DNA of 6,078 bases from Thermoanaerobacterium sp. (GCA_029960905.1 JASBVU010000124.1:1-6078); one strand, 5' to 3'. Positions 1-5,717 are shown, numbered from the stretch's first letter. The notes: generated by a model not told the origin, from the letters alone. Made by a program: numbers and translations.

Positions 1-30
1 GCTTTCTTTAGTTACCAACTTTTTATTCAT
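1..30 (-). CDS. start of an unidentified gene (partial, 10 codons)
   Basis: Reading the minus strand, an ATG at 30-28 opens a frame MNKKLVTKES that runs off the window. It is preceded by a strong Shine-Dalgarno sequence GGGAGGTG (plus-strand 38-45) with 7 bases of spacing, which is near ideal. A TTG codon lies directly before the ATG in the same frame but is too close to that site. The gene begins 15 bases after the stop of the amidase-like gene, so the two are almost certainly co-transcribed. A lysine-rich start such as MNKK could be the beginning of a signal peptide or of a cytosolic protein. Ten residues are too few to assign a family or function. Confidence 0.6.
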   Translation of the reverse strand, partial: MNKKLVTKES

Positions 31-45
31 CAATTTACACCTCCC

Positions 46-663
46 TTAATTTGGTCTTATTACTGCTATAGTAGTTGTTGCCCAATTATCATTATAAGGT
101 CGAAGATGCCAAATTGCCCATTTTCTATCAGTTGTATGTTGATCCTGCAAATTTCCATAATGAGGCGAATTCGGATCTTGTCCGTAATCTGCTACTATTG
201 CTGCATGAGACCATCCATCACCTGTACCCCAATCATATATCAGTACATCTCCAAATTGTATTAAATTATTTATATCTGGCTGATAATCTGAACTCTAATT
301 GCCAATATATGTTGCCCCTTGATAATTATTACCTTCATAATATAGTAACCACGACATAAGATCCTTTGCTACAGACCAAGCATTCCCCCAATAAAAGCCA
401 GTCAAATTTTTATAGATATACCAACCGTGTATATCATCAAAAGGAAGTCCTCCACCTTCATGAAGACATTGTGAAACAAAATCAGCACAATCAGAGTTCC
501 AATTTGTTGGATAATTACTATTTCGTCCCAATGCCCACGTATCAGCATAAATCGTCGCATTGATTCTATCATAAGAAGCATATACATTAGAAGTCATAAA
601 CAATGATGTCACTACTATTATTAAAGCCATCAAAATTCTAGTGCGTATCATTTTCTTCACCAT
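46..663 (-). pseudogene. secreted putative amidase-domain protein (NlpC/P60-like) interrupted by in-frame TAG
   Basis: The frame encodes a signal peptide followed by a putative amidase domain, a family of probable cysteine peptidases or amidases acting on peptides or cell wall. Numbering from the ATG at 663, residues 5-29 form the signal sequence (basic MIRTR, hydrophobic core, VYA|S cleavage site). The domain shows YADTWALGRN, then SDCADFVSQCLHEGG with the likely nucleophile Cys59. After the break come FGDVLIYDWG, GWSHAAIV with the likely catalytic His153, and QHTTDRKWAIWHLRP, all typical of the family. Codon 123 is TAG (295-297). The frame is intact on both sides, about 204 sense codons in all, so one base change (for example CAG to TAG) explains the break. 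The truncated product would keep the Cys and lose the His. The start is uncertain: AAAAGG abuts the ATG at 663, so the ATG at 651 may be used. Called a nonsense pseudogene; sequencing error or suppression is possible. Confidence 0.82.
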
Positions 664-686
664 CCTTTTAATTTATACATTTTTTG

Positions 687-710
687 GGTACATTTTTTAA
701 AACTTGTACC
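687..710. repeat. inverted repeat GGTACA-N12-TGTACC in amidase leader
   Basis: GGTACA at 687-692 and TGTACC at 705-710 form perfect 6-bp arms around a 12-base AT-only-like centre. It lies 24-47 bases upstream of the ATG at 663, inside the presumed leader of the amidase transcript. It could be an operator for a dimeric regulator or a weak hairpin in the RNA. The left arm is part of a tandem TACATTTTTT repeat. No regulator family is recognised from this sequence. Confidence 0.4.
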
Positions 711-785
711 TTTATCAAATAAAGAATAAAAATCTTAAGCATTAGCCACAAAATTCGCTTTTGAAACTTTAAAGTTATTGTAGGA

Positions 786-799
786 ATTTACCGGTAAAT
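786..799. promoter_or_regulatory. 14-bp perfect palindrome, candidate operator
   Basis: ATTTACCGGTAAAT is a perfect 14-bp palindrome centred on CCGG, the only GC-rich island in this AT-rich intergenic region. It lies about 70-80 bases downstream of the predicted minus-strand transcription start and could block elongation or bind a dimeric repressor. No family is assigned, and a palindrome of this length can occur by chance. Confidence 0.35.
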
Positions 800-874
800 C
801 CATTAAGTAAATTATGCACTTATTTTTTTATAAGCTATATCTATTGAGCAAGCTATTAATTTTTTCTTAACTTC

Positions 875-905
875 ATTATACTAGATTTCATTTGAATATT
901 GTCAA
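875..905 (-). promoter_or_regulatory. sigma-A-type promoter for the amidase-like gene, 19-bp spacer
   Basis: On the minus strand, a perfect -35 box TTGACA (905-900) and a perfect -10 box TATAAT (880-875) are separated by 19 bp, against the usual 17. Such an over-long spacer is typical of activator-dependent promoters (AgrA-type and MerR-type targets). The start of transcription would be near 868, giving a leader of about 205-215 bases before the amidase start codon. A register with TAGTAT as -10 and a 16-bp spacer is also possible. Directly upstream sit the two direct repeats described separately. Confidence 0.6.
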
Positions 906-908
906 TTC

Positions 909-940
909 AGGAACGAAAATATCATTTTAAGGAACGAAAA
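909..940 (-). promoter_or_regulatory. paired direct repeats, LytTR/AgrA-like activator site
   Basis: The minus-strand 11-mer TTTTCGTTCCT occurs twice, at 940-930 and 919-909, on an exact 21-bp period (two helical turns). Taken as a 9-mer TTCGTTCCT, the copies are separated by 12 bp. LytTR-domain response regulators (AgrA, PlnC/D, VirR types) bind 9-bp direct repeats with a central GTT separated by 12-13 bp, placed just upstream of a -35 box. Here the proximal copy ends 3 bp before TTGACA. The match to the general consensus is partial: the central CGTT fits, the flanks less so. The repeats and spacing are seen; the regulator class is inferred. Confidence 0.55.
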
Positions 941-974
941 AGCATTTTTTAATCATTTCATTTATCTTTATATA

Positions 975-1004
975 TTATCACTATATCAACATCAAACATA
1001 TAAT
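975..1004 (+). promoter_or_regulatory. probable promoter of the YmaF-family gene
   Basis: A perfect -10 box TATAAT at 999-1004 has a weak -35 candidate TTATCA at 975-980, 18 bp upstream. Transcription would start near 1011, about 30 bases before the ATG at 1041, which suits a normal short leader. The region is so AT-rich that other -10-like boxes exist, so the exact choice is uncertain. Confidence 0.4.
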
Positions 1005-1040
1005 ATAAAATACAAATAATATATTTTGGAGGTATATATT

Positions 1041-1340
1041 ATGTCAGATGGAGATAAACACTACCACGATTATTTTGGCACTACAAGTACAGTATTAGAG
1101 CACAACCACAATTACAAAGGATGCACTAGTTATGCTATACCATATGGCACAAGCCATATACACTATTACTCTGGGTATACGTCTATAGCCAAAAATCATA
1201 AACACTATGTGAATGGATACACAGGACCTGCTATAAGGACTAAAGATGGCCACGTTCACAAGATGGATGGCAGAACATCTTACGATAAAGACCACTATCA
1301 TAATTACAGCAATTGCACTTCAAAACAAATATACAATTAA
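1041..1340 (+). CDS. YmaF-family histidine-repeat protein
   Basis: A 99-residue protein resembling the YmaF family of Firmicutes, small histidine-repeat proteins without an established function. The start is the ATG at 1041, with GGAGG at 1028-1032 spaced 8 bases away. An ATG at 1026 overlaps that ribosome site and is rejected. The chain is six repeats built on HxH followed by an aromatic stretch and GxTS. The His pairs are H7/H9, H21/H23, H39/H41, H53/H55, H71/H73 and H85/H87. The spacing alternates strictly at 14, 18, 14, 18, 14 residues, implying a 32-residue double unit. There is no signal peptide and no membrane segment. Cys28 and Cys92 sit at equivalent places in repeats 2 and 6. The HxH ladder suggests metal binding or a repetitive beta fold, which is inference. 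The gene is monocistronic, with its own terminator directly after it. Confidence 0.85.
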   Translation: MSDGDKHYHDYFGTTSTVLEHNHNYKGCTSYAIPYGTSHIHYYSGYTSIAKNHKHYVNGYTGPAIRTKDGHVHKMDGRTSYDKDHYHNYSNCTSKQIYN

Positions 1341-1343
1341 TGT

Positions 1344-1367
1344 ACTCCCTCTTTTGAGGGAGTTTTT
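1344..1367 (+). terminator. rho-independent terminator after the YmaF-family gene
   Basis: ACTCCCTC (1344-1351), loop TTTT, GAGGGAGT (1356-1363), then a T run ending at 1367. The 8-bp GC-containing stem starts 3 bases after the TAA stop. It isolates the upstream gene from the asr operon promoter that follows. Confidence 0.9.
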
Positions 1368-1375
1368 ATATTATT

Positions 1376-1391
1376 TGTGAGATATATCACA
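1376..1391. promoter_or_regulatory. Crp/Fnr-family binding site upstream of asrABC
   Basis: TGTGA-GATATA-TCACA is a perfect match to the TGTGA-N6-TCACA pattern bound by E. coli CRP and by the Fnr of Bacillus. It is centred at 1383.5. If the TAGAAT at 1413-1418 is the -10 box, transcription starts near 1425 and the site is centred at about -41.5, the class II activator position. No good -35 box is present, which fits activator dependence. For an anaerobic sulfite reductase, an oxygen- or redox-responsive Crp/Fnr regulator is plausible; which family member binds cannot be told from here. Confidence 0.65.
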
Positions 1392-1407
1392 TAAAAATTT
1401 TCGATTT

Positions 1408-1418
1408 TATGATAGAAT
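1408..1418 (+). promoter_or_regulatory. candidate -10 region of the asrABC promoter
   Basis: Two overlapping-range -10 candidates occur: TATGAT at 1408-1413 and TAGAAT at 1413-1418. Neither has a recognisable TTGACA-type -35 box at 16-18 bp. The second places the Crp/Fnr-type palindrome at -41.5 and the expected start near 1425, leaving a leader of about 46 bases before the asrA start. It lies downstream of the terminator, so asrABC should be transcribed independently. Confidence 0.45.
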
Positions 1419-1419
1419 T

Positions 1420-1437
1420 TTGTTAAATAAATAACCA
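1420..1437. promoter_or_regulatory. Rex-like operator over the asr transcription start
   Basis: TTGTTAA-ATAA-ATAACCA at 1420-1437 matches the Rex consensus TTGTTAA-N4-TTAACAA perfectly in the left half and at 5 of 7 positions in the right half. Rex is the NADH/NAD+-sensing repressor of Gram-positive bacteria. The box covers the predicted start of transcription, where a repressor would act. The imperfect half site and the high AT content make this a candidate only. Confidence 0.4.
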
Positions 1438-1470
1438 TTAGATATGAAAACAGTAATACGAGGTGATATG

Positions 1471-2493
1471 ATGGGTATTGAATTAGATGTAAAAAGTTTC
1501 GATAATGCCCTGAAAATATTAAGCAAAAAGTACAAAATATTTGCTCCTGTAAGGTTAAAAGGAAAAGGTTCATTTTCTGATACTGATCTTGTGACATACG
1601 GAGAAATCTCTTCATATAAAGACATAGAATTAAGCGAAAAATCAAGGTATTCCCCAAAAGAGGTGATTTACCCTATAACACAAACCCTATTTTATTTTAC
1701 AGAAGATGAATACAAAGAACCTGAAATTGACGATAAAGGAATCATCGTTTTTTTAAGACCTTGTGATGCTAATTCATATCTAAAGTTAGATAATATTTTT
1801 TTAAAAAATGGTCCTTACGAAGATAATTACTACAAAAGACTGCGAGATAAAGTCAAGTTCTTTGTCATAGAGTGCACAAAAGGCTTTTCTACTTGTTTCT
1901 GTGTGTCAACAGGTTCTAACAAGTTTTTAGATTATGATGTCTTTTTCCGATTTGACAATGACAAAATAACATGCGATGTAAAAAATGACGAATTTAGCTA
2001 TGCTTTTTCAGGCAAAGAGGTAGAATTTACTCCAGAATTTATAGAAAAAAATGAAATTGAGGTGAAACTGCCTGATATAGACAAAATATCTCAAAATCTA
2101 GAGTATGTTTTTAATCATGAATTATGGGACGAATACACGAAAAGATGCATAGCTTGCGGAAGATGTACTGTATCATGCCCTACATGCAGTTGCTTCTCAA
2201 TGCAAGACATATTTTACAAAGATAATCCTAAATGCGGAGAGAGAAGGCGGGTATGGGCAAGCTGCATGGTGGATGGATTTACTGATGTGGCAGGAGGTCA
2301 CAGCTACAGGCAAAAATACGGTGAGAGAATGAGATTTAAAGTGATGCACAAGATATACGACTACAAAAAACGCTTTGGCACAACAATGTGCGTTGGATGC
2401 GGAAGATGTGACGATGTATGCCCAGAGTACATTTCATTTATAAAAATTGTATCAAAAGTCACTGATGCAGTCGATAGGGGGGAATCAAAATGA
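1471..2493 (+). CDS. asrA: anaerobic sulfite reductase subunit A (ferredoxin-type electron-transfer subunit)
   Basis: AsrA, cytoplasmic iron-sulfur subunit that relays electrons from AsrB to the siroheme subunit AsrC during sulfite reduction to sulfide. The protein has 340 residues, close to the roughly 347 of enterobacterial AsrA. It opens with the family-like KKYKIFAPV at residues 19-27. A conserved FLRPCDANSY surrounds Cys98. The C-terminal third holds two CxxCxxCxxxCP motifs for [4Fe-4S] clusters: Cys226/229/232/236 and Cys307/310/313/317. Extra Cys239 and Cys241 follow the first. Between them is the characteristic RRRVWASCMVDGF. The start at 1471 is chosen because the strong site GAGGTGAT at 1460-1467 leaves 7 bases from GAGG to that ATG. 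The adjacent ATG at 1468 is the next best, and an in-frame ATG at 1444 has no ribosome site. The stop overlaps the asrB start as ATGA, so translation is coupled. Confidence 0.95.
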   Translation: MGIELDVKSFDNALKILSKKYKIFAPVRLKGKGSFSDTDLVTYGEISSYKDIELSEKSRYSPKEVIYPITQTLFYFTEDEYKEPEIDDKGIIVFLRPCDANSYLKLDNIFLKNGPYEDNYYKRLRDKVKFFVIECTKGFSTCFCVSTGSNKFLDYDVFFRFDNDKITCDVKNDEFSYAFSGKEVEFTPEFIEKNEIEVKLPDIDKISQNLEYVFNHELWDEYTKRCIACGRCTVSCPTCSCFSMQDIFYKDNPKCGERRRVWASCMVDGFTDVAGGHSYRQKYGERMRFKVMHKIYDYKKRFGTTMCVGCGRCDDVCPEYISFIKIVSKVTDAVDRGESK

Positions 2494-3281
2494 CAAATGT
2501 GTACATGCCAAGAAAAGCAGAAATTGTTTCAATAATTCCTCAAACAGATATCGATTATACATTTAGGCTAAAATCCGATATTTTGCCACAACATGGACAG
2601 TTTTTACAAGTATCTATACCTAAAATCGGTGAAGCCCCAATATCAATAAGCGATTACACTGATGAATACATTGAACTAACCATAAGAAAAGTAGGCACTG
2701 TAACAGATGCTATACATGAATTAAAACCGGGAGATTTCTTGTTTATAAGAGGGCCATATGGTCACGGATTCCCTGTTGAAGACTTTAAAAATAAAAATGT
2801 GGTGATCGCCGCTGGCGGTACAGGGCTTGCACCAGTCAAAAGCATAATAAACAGGTATAACAGAAATCCTAAAGAGATAAAAAACCTCAATATTTTGGTG
2901 GGTTTTAAATCTCCAAAAGACATACTTTTTGAAGATGAAATAAAAAAATGGAAGGAAAAATTCGATGTTTTATTGACCGTTGATAATGGCGATGAAACAT
3001 GGACAGGAAATACAGGTTTAATCACAAAATTTATACCAGATTTAAAAATCGAAAACCCCGACGATACGATCGTAATTGTCGTAGGTCCGCCTATGATGAT
3101 GAAATTTACATGCCTTGAATTTTTAAAGCGCGGTATACCAGAGAAAAATATCTGGGTATCATTCGAAAGAAAAATGTCATGTAGCATAGGAAAATGCGGT
3201 CACTGTAAAATAAACGAAACTTACGTTTGTCTTGAAGGTCCTGTATTCAACTACACAAAATCCAAACAACTTCTCGATTAA
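2490..3281 (+). CDS. asrB: anaerobic sulfite reductase subunit B (FAD/NAD(P)H and [2Fe-2S] subunit)
   Basis: AsrB, the flavoprotein subunit that oxidises NAD(P)H and feeds electrons to AsrA and AsrC; it is related to PyrK-type ferredoxin reductases. It has 263 residues, against about 272 in Salmonella. Residues 8-100 form the FAD-binding barrel, with a PISIS segment at 50-54 where related proteins have RxYS, and GDFLFIRGPYG at 81-91. The nucleotide-binding domain follows, with GGTGLAP at 109-115 and VGPP at 198-201. The C-terminal Cys231, Cys236, Cys239 and Cys247 (C-x4-C-x2-C-x7-C) bind a [2Fe-2S] cluster. The ATG at 2490 overlaps the asrA TGA by four bases, and a GGGGGG ribosome site lies at 2477-2482. 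asrC begins 12 bases after its stop. Confidence 0.95.
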   Translation: MTNVYMPRKAEIVSIIPQTDIDYTFRLKSDILPQHGQFLQVSIPKIGEAPISISDYTDEYIELTIRKVGTVTDAIHELKPGDFLFIRGPYGHGFPVEDFKNKNVVIAAGGTGLAPVKSIINRYNRNPKEIKNLNILVGFKSPKDILFEDEIKKWKEKFDVLLTVDNGDETWTGNTGLITKFIPDLKIENPDDTIVIVVGPPMMMKFTCLEFLKRGIPEKNIWVSFERKMSCSIGKCGHCKINETYVCLEGPVFNYTKSKQLLD

Positions 3282-3293
3282 AGGGGTGAAATA

Positions 3294-4283
3294 ATGATTC
3301 TCGATATTGATACAAAACTTTTAAAGAAAAATGCATATAGAGTGACAAAACAACGTGGCATAACAGCGCTGAGAATAAGGGTCCCCGGTGGACATCTCAA
3401 TATAAAGTACTTCGATATAATAAAAGAAGTAGCTGAAAAGTACGGCAACGGGACTGTTCACATTACTACACGTCAAGGTTTTGAAATACCAGGAATATCT
3501 ATGGAGAAAATTGACGAGATAAATGAGCTTATATCTCCTATTATAAGAGGACTTAAAGATGAAGGCGTCCAAATAGAAGATGAAGAAGGGGGATACCCGG
3601 CCGCAGGTACGAGAAACGTATCAGCTTGCATTGGTAATCGCGTATGCCCATTTGCCAACTACGATACAACAGCACTTGCGTTAAAAATAGAAAAGCTAAT
3701 ATACCCTAATGACTATCACGTAAAAATCGCAGTCACAGGTTGCCCAAATGACTGCATAAAAGCTCACATGCAGGACATAGGCATCATAGGTCAAGTTGAG
3801 CCAATTTATGATCCATCAAGATGTATTGGCTGTCAAGCGTGTGTAAAGAATTGCAAAAGAAGAGTAACTGGTGCCCTTACTTTCGAAAACTTCAAAGTCG
3901 TAAGGGATCCTAATAGATGCATTAGTTGCGGTGAATGCATATTGAAGTGTCCAACTTCTGCATGGACAAGGGGCGAAAAGTATTATAGAATCGTCATAAT
4001 GGGTAGAACAGGCAAGAAAAACCCAAGACTGGCGCAGACATTTATCGAGTGGGCAGACGAAGAATCCGTACTAAAAATAATAAAAAACATGTACGACTTT
4101 ATTGATAAATACATCGACAAAACCTTAGATAAAGAGCATGTTGGCTATATTGTCGATAGGGAAGGATTTAAAAAATTTAAAGAAGAAGTATTAAAAGACG
4201 TCAAACTGCCTAAAAAAGCTAAAGTAGCAAATCATATCGATTATACAGGTTATAGATATGAAAGAAACACAATATATGATTAA
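3294..4283 (+). CDS. asrC: anaerobic sulfite reductase subunit C (siroheme catalytic subunit)
   Basis: AsrC, the siroheme-[4Fe-4S] subunit that performs the six-electron reduction of sulfite to sulfide in the cytoplasm. The 329 residues compare with about 337 in Salmonella. An N-terminal ferredoxin-like half domain carries HITTRQGFEIPG at 56-67. The siroheme/[4Fe-4S] ligands are Cys112, Cys118 (C-x5-C) and Cys150, Cys154 (C-x3-C in GCPNDCIKA). Two inserted ferredoxin motifs follow: Cys177/180/183/187 and Cys209/212/215/219. The first ends in CK and not the usual CP, as can occur in two-cluster ferredoxin domains. The start ATG at 3294 has AAAGGGGTGA just upstream. It is the last gene of the operon, with a terminator beginning at its stop codon. 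No siroheme biosynthesis or sulfite transport gene is in the window. Confidence 0.96.
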   Translation: MILDIDTKLLKKNAYRVTKQRGITALRIRVPGGHLNIKYFDIIKEVAEKYGNGTVHITTRQGFEIPGISMEKIDEINELISPIIRGLKDEGVQIEDEEGGYPAAGTRNVSACIGNRVCPFANYDTTALALKIEKLIYPNDYHVKIAVTGCPNDCIKAHMQDIGIIGQVEPIYDPSRCIGCQACVKNCKRRVTGALTFENFKVVRDPNRCISCGECILKCPTSAWTRGEKYYRIVIMGRTGKKNPRLAQTFIEWADEESVLKIIKNMYDFIDKYIDKTLDKEHVGYIVDREGFKKFKEEVLKDVKLPKKAKVANHIDYTGYRYERNTIYD

Positions 4284-4310
4284 GATAAGCCACTTACGGC
4301 TTATCTTTTT
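4282..4310 (+). terminator. strong rho-independent terminator of asrABC
   Basis: AAGATAAGCC (4282-4291), loop ACTTAC, GGCTTATCTT (4298-4307), then further T to 4310. The 10-bp perfect stem begins inside the asrC TAA. On the opposite strand, the stop codon of the radical SAM gene (4303-4301) lies in the same hairpin. The T run favours termination of the rightward asr transcript. The leftward direction has only a weak TTAATC after the stem. Confidence 0.92.
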
Positions 4311-5644
4311 ATCCATTTCGTATTGCTATCGCTTTCTCTATTTCTCCATTTTAAATTATTAGCCAAATTGTACACACCACAGGATAAATTGTAAATCAAT
4401 CCCATGACTTTATCATCAAAGTCATAATTGTAGTTTAAAGAATTTCCTTTATACAACCCTTTTTCTTTCATATCTCTTTCAACTTCTGTACCTGCTAATG
4501 GCAAAAGTCTACTTATAGGGTAATAGTCAAGCTTTTCCTTGCCTATCAATTTCACTGCATTATTTATAAAAGAAATGTTTTCGCTAAGCTCTTTAAAATT
4601 TATATGTGGATCGAACATGATAAATCCCATCGATATATAAAGATCTAAATCATTTAAAATCTTTAAAGCATTTATATTGTCCTCAACTTTTACGTCTTTT
4701 TTAAAACGGTCAAGTACCGTTTGTGATCCTGATTCGACACCTAAAAATACCCTTTTTAGCCCAGCCTTTTTTAGAATAGTAAAAAGTTCTTTATCTACAT
4801 CGTTTACTCTGCATTGTATGCTAAAATTGATATTCATGCCACTTCGTATGATTTCCTCAGCTAATCTATATGCCCTTTCATAACTTTTACCTTTACCGCC
4901 TACAAACTCAGCATCGTTGAAAAATAAATTTCTCACATTGTATTTTTCATATAGTATTTTTATCTCGCCAATGACATTTTCTACGCTTCTTTGTCTATAC
5001 TTTTGACCAAACTGAGAAAAAAATGGTCCAACACTGCAAAAGCTGCATCTTCCATAGCATCCTCTCGATGTAAGTATAGAGGCAAAGCCTGACTTCAAAA
5101 TTACTATCGGAAGCGTATCTCTTTCAGGATATGGCATACTGTCAAGGTCATCTATGAGAGGTCTTTTGTCATTTATCCTTAAAGTATCGCCGTCCTTATA
5201 AACTATGCCTGAAATGTCTTTCCATTCTTCATCTTTTAATATCTTTTTTGCAAGCTCTGTAAAAGTGATTTCTCCTTCACCTAAAACAACTGTGTCAATC
5301 TGAGGGCACTCCATCAATATCTCATCATAAGAAAAAGTAGGGTATATACCACCTATAGATAAATGCCCTTTATAACCCGTCTCCTTTATTCTTTTTATAA
5401 AACTTAGAGCTTCAATTGCCCCATCCTGAAAAGGTATGCTTACACCTATCAATTTTGGCTTGTTCTGTTTTATATCGCAGATAACATCATCTGGAAATAA
5501 ATCATAAAGTGGCATATCTACTATCTTTACACTGATGTGCTCTTTTCTAAGAAAAGCTGCTATATATGCAAGTCCCAAATGTTCGTATTTATCTTTCATA
5601 TTTGATGATGGAGGATTTATAAGAAAAACATCGTACTGCTCCAT
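4301..5644 (-). CDS. B12-binding-domain radical SAM protein, substrate unknown
   Basis: A 447-residue class-B-type radical SAM protein. Residues 1-140 form a cobalamin-binding-like Rossmann domain: DVFLINPPSS at 5-14, HLGLAYIAAFL at 22-32, IGGIYPTF at 97-104 and LGEGE at 121-125. The lower-ligand DxHxxG motif is absent, as in many relatives. The radical SAM core carries Cys196, Cys200 and Cys203 (CYGRCSFC), then FNDAEF, SIQCRVN and VFLGVESGSQ typical of the Elp3/MiaB-like barrel. The C-terminal 100 residues are not recognised. Such proteins methylate or rearrange varied substrates, from lipids and cofactors to peptides and tRNA, and nothing here settles which. The ATG at 5644 is preferred, with AAAGGAA ahead of it and an N-terminus that fits the family. 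A TTG at 5701 would add 19 residues. It lies 90 bases after the HAD gene on the same strand, so co-transcription is likely. Confidence 0.88.
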   Translation of the reverse strand: MEQYDVFLINPPSSNMKDKYEHLGLAYIAAFLRKEHISVKIVDMPLYDLFPDDVICDIKQNKPKLIGVSIPFQDGAIEALSFIKRIKETGYKGHLSIGGIYPTFSYDEILMECPQIDTVVLGEGEITFTELAKKILKDEEWKDISGIVYKDGDTLRINDKRPLIDDLDSMPYPERDTLPIVILKSGFASILTSRGCYGRCSFCSVGPFFSQFGQKYRQRSVENVIGEIKILYEKYNVRNLFFNDAEFVGGKGKSYERAYRLAEEIIRSGMNINFSIQCRVNDVDKELFTILKKAGLKRVFLGVESGSQTVLDRFKKDVKVEDNINALKILNDLDLYISMGFIMFDPHINFKELSENISFINNAVKLIGKEKLDYYPISRLLPLAGTEVERDMKEKGLYKGNSLNYNYDFDDKVMGLIYNLSCGVYNLANNLKWRNRESDSNTKWIKR

Positions 5645-5701
5645 TATATCAATTCCTTTCAAAGTTTCAACAATACACAACAAATATATATTTCTACACA
5701 A

Positions 5702-5717
5702 ATCTTAAAAATCCTCC
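5702..5717 (-). promoter_or_regulatory. second Shine-Dalgarno site (GGAGG) upstream of the radical SAM gene
   Basis: On the minus strand GGAGG (5717-5713) lies 11 bases before an in-frame TTG at 5701 that would extend the radical SAM protein by 19 residues (starting MCRNIYLLC). It is a better ribosome site than the one before the ATG at 5644, but the spacing is long, the start codon is weak, and the added residues do not look like the family. It sits 18 bases past the HAD stop codon. Confidence 0.3.

Larger units (their letters stand above)
664..1040. other. 377-bp divergent intergenic region, regulatory, no gene seen
   Basis: This very AT-rich stretch separates the leftward amidase-like gene from the rightward YmaF-like gene. 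I found no frame with a start codon and a ribosome site. The best short frame, an ATG at 814-816 giving 18 codons, has no Shine-Dalgarno sequence. It holds two promoter candidates, a pair of direct repeats, several palindromes and an apparent leader of about 200 bases for the amidase transcript. That leader contains the 12-bp palindrome AACTTTAAAGTT at 765-776. It also contains a tandem 10-mer (TACATTTTTT at 676-685 and 689-698) close to the amidase ribosome site. No tRNA, riboswitch class or insertion sequence was recognised. Confidence 0.7.

Noticed and set aside
295..297. Pyrrolysine or other programmed TAG decoding in the amidase gene
   Set aside because: Nothing in the window supports amber recoding, and a single-base nonsense mutation is simpler; kept only as a test in the findings.
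75..359. Plus-strand open frame of 94 codons opposite the amidase-like gene
   Set aside because: It is antisense to a frame with clear amidase family motifs, has no ribosome site, and its composition (many H, N, Y, L) is a mirror of the minus-strand gene.
814..870. 18-codon plus-strand mini-frame in the intergenic region
   Set aside because: There is no ribosome site, the composition is what AT-rich DNA gives by chance, and it lies in the presumed leader of the opposite transcript.
909..940. The two AGGAACGAAAA repeats as the start of a CRISPR array or transposon end
   Set aside because: There are only two 11-bp copies with a 10-bp gap, no further units, and no nearby transposase or inverted partner; the position next to a -35 box fits a regulatory site better.
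1444..1470. Upstream ATG at 1444 as the asrA start
   Set aside because: No Shine-Dalgarno sequence precedes it, and the added nine residues include the codons formed by the real ribosome site GAGGTGAT.
1337..1657. Minus-strand open frame overlapping the terminator and the asrA start
   Set aside because: It runs through the YmaF-gene terminator, the asr promoter elements and the asrA coding sequence, and shows no family features.
2762..3187. Minus-strand open frame of 141 codons inside asrB
   Set aside because: It is fully antisense to a conserved flavoprotein with intact motifs, and shows no ribosome site and no recognisable domain.
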